DNA from: Aliivibrio_A kagoshimensis
GTDB taxonomy: Bacteria; Pseudomonadota; Gammaproteobacteria; Enterobacterales; Vibrionaceae
Length of the DNA: 58,310 nt
Assembly: GCF_050337105.1 (NCBI RefSeq)
Contig: NZ_JAKJSQ010000020.1
Span: forward strand, 1 to 58,310
Direction: 5' to 3'
Shown here one piece after another: positions 53,047 through 58,310 of the stretch. The notes under the pieces are model-generated. The model was not told where the DNA came from. It ran no database searches and saw nothing but the letters and a program-made list of their open reading frames with translations. Positions within the stretch are counted from its first letter, which is position 1. Every line of letters starts with the position of its first letter. The position numbers and the translations under genes were made by a program.

Positions 53047-53483
53047 ATACCAGTAATAAAATAAATAATTGAAAATAATCACTATTATCGCGATCTTTCG
53101 TGCTGGTTGTTGAGGTTTTTAAATCAGTTATTGATGAAGAACCAACAATAATCATAAAGATCTAATAACGTTTTTGTCGCTTATTTTAGTTGAAACTGAA
53201 GTGGTGATGAAATAAGTCAAAATGTAACTTTTGTTACATTTCAATTTCAAGTTAATTAAATATTTAAAAAAAGATAAGGCTTGTTATCACTGGGCTTCAG
53301 CATGATATTGCGGATATTGATTCAATGATAAACAGAGAGTTGGGCTGAGTTATTAGAATATTTGACTGGATAATTCTGGATTGTTGCACAATAAGTGCAA
53401 ATAGAGGAGTATTTTCAGACTATAAGAATAAGTTACTATTTCTCTCCCGTTGCCCCACCCATTAGGTGGGGATATTTTACTCT
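53047..53483. other. AT-rich intergenic region between Spot 42 and engB
   Basis: 437 bases with no credible gene on either strand. It holds a 22-bp inverted repeat (AAATGTAAC, TTTT, GTTACATTT; 53220-53241), a smaller one (TTGCAC, AATAA, GTGCAA; about 53384-53400), and a GC-rich hairpin (CCCCACC, CATTA, GGTGGGG; 53453-53471) followed by ATATTTT on the plus strand. The last could end a short plus-strand RNA or the engB transcript. No function can be assigned. The region does not look like CsrB/CsrC, which E. coli has nearby. Confidence 0.5.
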
Positions 53484-54125
53484 CTACTCTTCTTCTGCTT
53501 CCAGTTCATCGTTGTTTAATAGAGCCGGAGCAAACCAAGAATCCAGTTTTGCCCTTAGCTGATCAACACCAATCCCTTTGAGTGAAGAGAACAGGTCGAC
53601 ACTGACATCTCCCGGGTACTCTAATGCTTTATCACGAATACTGAGTAGTTGTGCTTTTCTAGCTCCACTTTTTAATTTATCCGCTTTAGTTAAGAGTACT
53701 TGCACAGGAAGGTTTGATTCAATCGCCCAGTAGATAAGCTGTTGGTCAAGATCTTTCATCGGATGACGAATGTCCATCAATACGACTAGCCCTTTCAGTG
53801 ACTCACGCTTTTGTAGGTATTCACCTAATGATTTCTGCCACTTTTTCTTCATTTCAAGTGGGACTTGAGCAAAACCATAACCAGGTAGGTCGACAATATG
53901 GCAATTGTCTTCAACTTTAAATAAGTTAATAAGTTGCGTACGACCAGGGGTTTTACTGGTTTTAGCCAAACTCTTTTGATTAGTCAGGCGGTTTAATGCA
54001 CTCGACTTACCAGCATTGGAGCGACCAGCAAAGGCGACTTCGATACCTTCGTCTTCTGGAAGGTGGCGAATATCCGGGGCACTTGTGATGAAATGCGTCT
54101 TTTGGTAGTGAATTGTTTTGGTCAC
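53484..54125 (-). CDS. engB: Ribosome biogenesis GTPase EngB (YihA/YsxC)
   Basis: EngB is a small essential GTPase for 50S subunit assembly. The 213-residue protein shows G1 AGRSNAGKSSALN, G2 with KTPGRTQLINLF, G3 DLPGYGFA and G4 TKADK, in order. An acidic C-terminal tail (DELEAEEE) is common in vibrios. It is divergent from the cytochrome c4 gene. The E. coli order polA-spf-yihA is kept. Confidence 0.96.
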   Translation of the reverse strand: MTKTIHYQKTHFITSAPDIRHLPEDEGIEVAFAGRSNAGKSSALNRLTNQKSLAKTSKTPGRTQLINLFKVEDNCHIVDLPGYGFAQVPLEMKKKWQKSLGEYLQKRESLKGLVVLMDIRHPMKDLDQQLIYWAIESNLPVQVLLTKADKLKSGARKAQLLSIRDKALEYPGDVSVDLFSSLKGIGVDQLRAKLDSWFAPALLNNDELEAEEE

Positions 54126-54331
54126 TGTTAACTCCGTCTCGACTTCTTGTAGTCAAGTGATTACTTTTTTGTGAATTTGTGTAAAATAACCGTGTTCGGC
54201 TAAAGGTCGTTTATTGTACCATGTCATTACAAAATATAAGTGGTACTGGAAGCTTAATATCTATTACATAATTTCGAGACTATGTTTTGCTCTCTGTTAT
54301 GTCATAGAGACAATAATTATAATGGAATGTC

Positions 54332-54949
54332 ATGAAAAAATTAGCGTTGATATTAACACTCCTTGCGAGTTGCTCTGCTTTTGCTCAAGGAGATATAGAA
54401 GCTGGTAAAACGAAATCTGCTATGTGTGCTGCATGTCATGGAGCAGATGGAAATAGCCTAATTGTTCAAAACCCTAAATTAGCAGGTCAGCATGCTACTT
54501 ATCTTGAGAAACAAATCAAGGAATTTAAGCTTGGTATGACTAGCGGTGGTAAGCAAGGTCGTGTTGATGCAGTGATGGGCGGCATGGTGATGGCACTAAC
54601 AGAGCAAGATACTGCAGATATTGCTGCCTATTTTGCTTCTAATGTCATTTCTGACAATTCAACACCTGAAGCGTCAATGAGCGTTGGTGAAACACTCTAC
54701 CGTGCAGGTAATGTTGAGCGTGGCATTCCAGCTTGTTCTGCTTGTCATGGTGCAAGAGGAAACGGAACTGAATTATCGGGTTTCCCAAAAATTTCAGGAC
54801 AGCATGCTGAGTACGTAAAAATACAGCTTGAAAAATTCCGCAGTGGTACTCGAGCTAACGACATGAATATGATGATGCAAGATGTGGCGGCAAAACTAAC
54901 AGACAGTGAAATAAGTGCACTATCAGATTATGTTGGTGGCTTACACTAA
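54332..54949 (+). CDS. Cytochrome c4 (diheme)
   Basis: A 205-residue periplasmic diheme cytochrome c. It has a signal peptide (MKKLALILTLLASCSAFAQ, cut after about residue 18) and two heme-binding CxxCH motifs: CAACH (32-36) and CSACH (about 134-138). Two related halves each carry a distal Met region (MGGMVMALTEQD, MMMQDVAAKLTD). Such proteins carry electrons from the quinol side to terminal oxidases. The Cys in the signal peptide (LLASC) could suggest lipidation, but LASC lies too near the cleavage site for certainty. It stands alone. Confidence 0.93.
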   Translation: MKKLALILTLLASCSAFAQGDIEAGKTKSAMCAACHGADGNSLIVQNPKLAGQHATYLEKQIKEFKLGMTSGGKQGRVDAVMGGMVMALTEQDTADIAAYFASNVISDNSTPEASMSVGETLYRAGNVERGIPACSACHGARGNGTELSGFPKISGQHAEYVKIQLEKFRSGTRANDMNMMMQDVAAKLTDSEISALSDYVGGLH

Positions 54950-55065
54950 GTTGCCATAAGCTTAGAATAGATAGACCTTGTAGAGAGCAGCCTAACTAGG
55001 CTGCTTTTTCTTTAGCTTTACTTTCTGCTATATTGCGCCCCTGCTTTTTTGAACTGGTTAATAAT

Positions 55066-55707
55066 ATGCACTCATGCCCTTTATGTCTCCATCAGGAAAC
55101 GACTGATTTCTTTAAAGATAAACGTCGAAAGTATCTGCAGTGCGAAAAATGTTCACTGATATTTGTCGATCCAGCGTGCAGATTGGATGCAGTTGCTGAG
55201 AAAGCCATGTATGATCTGCATGAAAATGACCCAGAAGATCAGAGATATCGAACTTTTCTATCTCGATTCTCTAATCCATTGTTGGACCGCCTTGGTGGAA
55301 AACAACAGCAAGGGCTTGATTTTGGTTGTGGACCAGGCCCTACGCTCTCTTTGATGATGGCAGAGCGAGGTCATGAGGTTGAACTTTATGATCTCTACTT
55401 TTATCCAGATAAACGAGTATTAGAAAAGCAGTATGATTTTGTCACTTGTACTGAAGTCATTGAGCACTTTTATCACCCACAAAAAGAGTGGGCGTTATTG
55501 CTAAGTTTAGTCAAACCGGGTGGTTGGCTAGGCATCATGACGAAATTGGCCAGGGATGTTGATGCGTTTGCAACGTGGCACTATAAAAATGACGTAACTC
55601 ATGTGAGTTTCTTTAGTAAGGAGACGTTTATGTTCCTTGCTCATCGAGATCAACTCACGATCGAATTTGTTTGTAATGATGTAATTTTACTGAGGAAACC
55701 CCAGTAA
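55066..55707 (+). CDS. SAM-dependent methyltransferase with N-terminal zinc ribbon
   Basis: The 213-residue protein begins with a zinc-ribbon (CPLC at 4-7, CEKC at 26-29), followed by a class I methyltransferase core with LDFGCGPGPTLSLM as SAM loop and TCTEVIEHFYHPQKEW and VKPGGWLGIMTK. The ATG at 55066 is preferred to an upstream start that would add 11 residues and lacks a ribosome binding site. Its target is unknown. The neighbours are yihI and cytochrome c4. The stop codon overlaps the yihI start by one base (TAATG). Confidence 0.8.
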   Translation: MHSCPLCLHQETTDFFKDKRRKYLQCEKCSLIFVDPACRLDAVAEKAMYDLHENDPEDQRYRTFLSRFSNPLLDRLGGKQQQGLDFGCGPGPTLSLMMAERGHEVELYDLYFYPDKRVLEKQYDFVTCTEVIEHFYHPQKEWALLLSLVKPGGWLGIMTKLARDVDAFATWHYKNDVTHVSFFSKETFMFLAHRDQLTIEFVCNDVILLRKPQ

Positions 55708-56264
55708 TGAGCCGTAATAAAAAAAGCCGTAAAGTCGGCACTGAAGCCGCAGCTGTCTATTCAGAGCGAAATGTTTCGCAATCTGAACTTGATGCACGTT
55801 CACGTAAAAAAACGAAAAAGCGTAAAGGGCTAAAAGCAGGTAACCGTCACTCTGATGCAGAAGTGACAGGCCACTCAAAGTCTAAGCAGCAGAAAGATCC
55901 TCGTTTGGGCAGTAAGAAACTGATCCCACTGGTTGTTGCTCCAAAAGCCAAACCTGGTACCGCCGCTGCGAAAAAAGAGCGTCGTTTGTCTGCTGAGCAA
56001 GAACTTGACATGCTAGAGAATGATGCACAATTAACCACACTACTTGATCGCCTTGATGAAGGAGAGAAGCTGGGTGCTGGTCTACAGAAGTACGTTGATG
56101 AAAAGCTTGATCGTATTGAAAGGTTGATGGGGCAACTTGGCCTGCTTGATGAGGAAGAAGAAACCGAGGTGATTGAAGCGCCAGTTAAGCACAGCAAGGC
56201 CAAAACGGATGATGATTTGTTAGAGCAGTTTAGCAACTTAGATATGGATAATTTTAAGGAGTAA
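55707..56264 (+). CDS. yihI: Der GTPase-activating protein YihI
   Basis: YihI stimulates the GTPase Der (EngA) in ribosome assembly. The 185-residue protein has a very basic N-terminal half (RSRKKTKKRKGLKAGNRH) and an acidic C-terminal half with ELDMLENDAQLTTLLDRLDEGEKL and QKYVDEKLDRIERLMGQLGL, which match YihI. It comes directly after the methyltransferase gene and 4 bases before a DUF2489 gene. In E. coli yihI also precedes hemN. Confidence 0.93.
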   Translation: MSRNKKSRKVGTEAAAVYSERNVSQSELDARSRKKTKKRKGLKAGNRHSDAEVTGHSKSKQQKDPRLGSKKLIPLVVAPKAKPGTAAAKKERRLSAEQELDMLENDAQLTTLLDRLDEGEKLGAGLQKYVDEKLDRIERLMGQLGLLDEEEETEVIEAPVKHSKAKTDDDLLEQFSNLDMDNFKE

Positions 56265-56267
56265 GGG

Positions 56268-56774
56268 ATGTCTGCAACTGTATTGCTAGTGATCATTGGT
56301 AGCCTTATTATTGCAGCCCTTGCTGTGTATGCGGTCTCTCTGTTGCTTAAATTAAAAAGACAAGAGGCGATACAACAACGAAATAAAGATATTGCGATTG
56401 CAAAGCGTAATGGCAATATTTTCGAGAATGTGAATGCCCTCTGTCAAGCGGGCATTCAAGAGCAGTGTGATTTCTCAGAAATAACCATACGTGTTTACTG
56501 TATCTTGGATTATGTTCAAGGGGATGATCGAGTCGACTTCGCCACGGCATATCCAGCGATGCAAGAGTTATACGATGTGGTTAAAGATATGCCTCGTGGT
56601 GACGCTCGAAAAGAGATAGCCAAGAAGCAGAGAATGAGCATGGATCTGGCTCGAGTGAAAGCCGAATCTCGATTGCAAGAGGCGATTAAGTTGGAGCTGC
56701 ATCAGTTGAAACATTGGGTTGTTGGTTTGAATGCGGACAATAAAAATACCTCCATTGATGTAAAAATGATCTAA
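56268..56774 (+). CDS. DUF2489 family membrane protein
   Basis: A 168-residue protein with one N-terminal membrane helix (VLLVIIGSLIIAALAVYAVSLLLK split at about 4-27) and a cytoplasmic helical domain that carries RNGNIFENVNALCQAGIQEQ and the DUF2489-type ITIRVYCILDY. The function is not known. It lies between yihI and hemN, usual for gammaproteobacteria. ATG follows GGAGTAAGG. Confidence 0.85.
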   Translation: MSATVLLVIIGSLIIAALAVYAVSLLLKLKRQEAIQQRNKDIAIAKRNGNIFENVNALCQAGIQEQCDFSEITIRVYCILDYVQGDDRVDFATAYPAMQELYDVVKDMPRGDARKEIAKKQRMSMDLARVKAESRLQEAIKLELHQLKHWVVGLNADNKNTSIDVKMI

Positions 56775-56877
56775 TCGACACTTCTTGTTCATTTTTGTTA
56801 GATAAATGCTACCGCGATAATCTTCTTATGGCAGAATACCCCCCTATCAATGCCTAAAATAGAAAGTGGAAGTTGTC

Positions 56878-58251
56878 ATGTCAAATAAACAAATCGTATG
56901 GGATCAGGCCATCATCGAGAAATACAATTACTCGGGCCCAAGGTACACCTCATACCCTACAGCGTTAGAGTTCCATGAAGCTTATACGTCTGCTGAATTT
57001 GACATGGCGTGCACAGAGTACCCTGAGCGTCCACTCTCTCTCTACATACATATTCCTTTTTGCCACAAGCTTTGTTACTTCTGTGGATGTAATAAAGTTG
57101 TTACGCGTCATCACCATAAAGCCGATCAATATTTAGATGTGTTAGAACATGAAATTCGTCATCGTGCACATCTATTAAGAGAGCGAAAAGTGACTCAGTT
57201 GCATTTTGGTGGCGGTACTCCGACCTTCTTAACAGAGCAGCAGATGAGCCGTGTGATGAACGTATTACGCAGTGAGTTCACCTTTACTGATGATGCGGAG
57301 ATCAGTATAGAAGTCGATCCGCGCGAACTTGAATTGAATATGTTGGATCACCTTCGCAGTGAAGGATTTAATCGTCTAAGCATCGGTGTGCAGGATTTCA
57401 ATAAAGAAGTACAAAAATTGGTGAATCGTGAGCAAGATGAAGACTTCATTGTTGCTTTAGTGCAAAGAGCCAAAGACCTAGGTTATCGCTCAACCAACTT
57501 AGATTTGATTTATGGTTTACCTAAGCAGACGGCCGAATCTCTGGCTGTCACTTTAAAGCGCGTGTTAGAGATGAAACCGGGTCGCTTGTCTGTCTTTAAC
57601 TATGCTCATATGCCAAACATCTTTGCTGCTCAGCGCAAAATTAAAGATGAGGATCTTCCGGCGGCAAAAGAGAAATTGGTTATGCTTAATGAGAGCATTG
57701 CGACTTTAACAGGCGCGGGCTATCAATTTATCGGAATGGATCACTTTGCACTCCCAGAAGATGAGTTAGCTGTCGCTCAGCGTGAAGGCATTCTACATCG
57801 TAATTTCCAAGGTTATACCACCCAAGGTGAGTGTGATCTATTAGGTATGGGTGTCTCTGCTATCTCAATGATGGGAGACAGTTATGCTCAGAACCAAAAA
57901 GAGCTAAAACATTACTACGCCACCGTAGAAGAGCAGCGTCATGCGTTGTGGAAAGGGGTGGCGTTGGATGCGGATGACCTTCTTAGAAGAGAGGTCATCA
58001 AGCAGCTTATCTGTAACTTTAAGTTAGATACAAAGGACATTGAAACTGAGTTTAACCTCAATTTTATGGAGTACTTTGCAGAAGATATTCAATTACTACA
58101 AACTTTTATTAATGACGAATTGGTAACGGTTGAAGATGGAGTGATTGAAGTGACTTTGCGCGGACGTCTGTTAATTCGTAATATCTGTATGTGCTTTGAT
58201 AAATACTTAAGAGACAGAGCTCGTCAGCAACAATTCTCTCGAGTGATTTAA
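56878..58251 (+). CDS. hemN: Oxygen-independent coproporphyrinogen-III oxidase HemN
   Basis: HemN is a radical SAM enzyme that converts coproporphyrinogen III to protoporphyrinogen IX without oxygen. The 457 residues contain CHKLCYFCGC (CxxxCxxC cluster plus extra Cys), HFGGGTPTFL, EVDPRE, and STNLDLIYGLPKQT. Start ATG 56878 follows GGAAG at 9 bases; a longer frame from 56866 is not needed. Length equals E. coli (457). It is the third heme gene cluster of the window, after hemB and hemCDXY. A hairpin follows the gene. Confidence 0.96.
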   Translation: MSNKQIVWDQAIIEKYNYSGPRYTSYPTALEFHEAYTSAEFDMACTEYPERPLSLYIHIPFCHKLCYFCGCNKVVTRHHHKADQYLDVLEHEIRHRAHLLRERKVTQLHFGGGTPTFLTEQQMSRVMNVLRSEFTFTDDAEISIEVDPRELELNMLDHLRSEGFNRLSIGVQDFNKEVQKLVNREQDEDFIVALVQRAKDLGYRSTNLDLIYGLPKQTAESLAVTLKRVLEMKPGRLSVFNYAHMPNIFAAQRKIKDEDLPAAKEKLVMLNESIATLTGAGYQFIGMDHFALPEDELAVAQREGILHRNFQGYTTQGECDLLGMGVSAISMMGDSYAQNQKELKHYYATVEEQRHALWKGVALDADDLLRREVIKQLICNFKLDTKDIETEFNLNFMEYFAEDIQLLQTFINDELVTVEDGVIEVTLRGRLLIRNICMCFDKYLRDRARQQQFSRVI

Positions 58252-58259
58252 AAATAGTA

Positions 58260-58291
58260 ATGGCTAATTCCAGTAAAATGAAATTAGCCAT
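58260..58291. terminator. Candidate hairpin after hemN
   Basis: ATGGCTAATT (58260-58269) pairs with AATTAGCCAT (58282-58291) around a 12-base loop. The plus strand has no T run after it, so on that strand it is weak; on the minus strand it is followed by TTACTATTTTT, so it may end a gene coming from the right. Confidence 0.4.
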
Positions 58292-58310
58292 ATCAAAGAC
58301 TCTTATATAT

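Noticed and set aside
53220..53241. TGTAAC...GTTACA read as a TyrR box
   Set aside because: The spacing is two bases shorter than the TyrR consensus, and no aromatic amino acid gene lies nearby.
53281..53480. CsrB/CsrC-type RNA between Spot 42 and engB
   Set aside because: The repeated GGA-containing hairpin loops of Csr RNAs are absent; only four or five scattered GGA triplets occur.

Overview
This window is chromosomal core DNA from a gammaproteobacterium of the family Vibrionaceae (Vibrio, Aliivibrio or Photobacterium type). The placement rests on protein resemblance (Rho, TrxA, HemB, PolA and CyaA closely follow the enterobacterial/vibrio forms), on a vibrio-like order (thi operon, tat/ubi, hemCDXY/cyaA, polA-spf-engB-cytochrome c4-yihI-hemN), and on a RyhB RNA and Spot 42 RNA in recognisable form. 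Two perfect 16-bp parS palindromes in the first 9 kb, plus one near-perfect site at 29 kb, suggest the window lies in the origin-proximal region of the main chromosome. The origin itself is not present. No CRISPR array, insertion sequence, prophage or toxin-antitoxin cassette was seen.

Layout. 1-820: the end of an rRNA operon (23S 3' end, 5S), an intact tRNA-Trp, and two degenerate tRNA-Trp-like copies flanking it. 890-2450: a fluoride riboswitch and a CLC-type fluoride/proton antiporter gene. 2510-8800: a TPP riboswitch and the thiamine operon thiCEFSGH, with one parS inside thiE and one just after thiH. 8.8-14.3 kb: an aminopeptidase P, a divergent LysR regulator/MFS drug exporter pair, a small unknown protein and a DMT-family permease. 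14.4-22.5 kb: rmuC, ubiEJB, tatABC, tatD and hemB. 22.5-30 kb: gppA-rhlB, trxA, rho, then ubiD with a small ferredoxin and fre. 30-34 kb: the hemCDXY operon on the minus strand, divergent from cyaA. 34.4-44.4 kb: cyaA, cyaY (minus), lptM, lysA, dapF, a DUF484 gene, xerC, yigB and uvrD (with a LexA box). 44.4-49.7 kb: rarD, recQ, a DUF3630 gene, a candidate preQ1 riboswitch with yhhQ, the RyhB RNA with a Fur box, and ribB under an FMN riboswitch. 49.7-58.3 kb: a DnaA-box/GATC cluster, polA, Spot 42, engB, cytochrome c4, a zinc-ribbon methyltransferase, yihI, a DUF2489 gene and hemN.

How the genes work together. The window is rich in RNA-level control by small ligands: fluoride, TPP, FMN and probably preQ1, plus two regulatory RNAs tied to iron (RyhB) and carbon status (Spot 42). 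Cofactor pathways dominate: thiamine, heme (hemB, hemC, hemD, hemN), ubiquinone (ubiE, ubiJ, ubiB, ubiD), riboflavin (ribB) and flavin reduction (fre). DNA replication, repair and segregation genes (polA, uvrD, recQ, rmuC, xerC, parS) form the second theme.

Nothing here is a clearly new multi-gene system. The best leads are the tRNA-Trp-like copies with expanded anticodon arms, the coding-embedded parS sites, the DnaA-box/GATC cluster before polA, the extra N-terminal domain of ThiE, and the gene-free 440 bp after Spot 42. All calls come from reading the sequence, without database searches.
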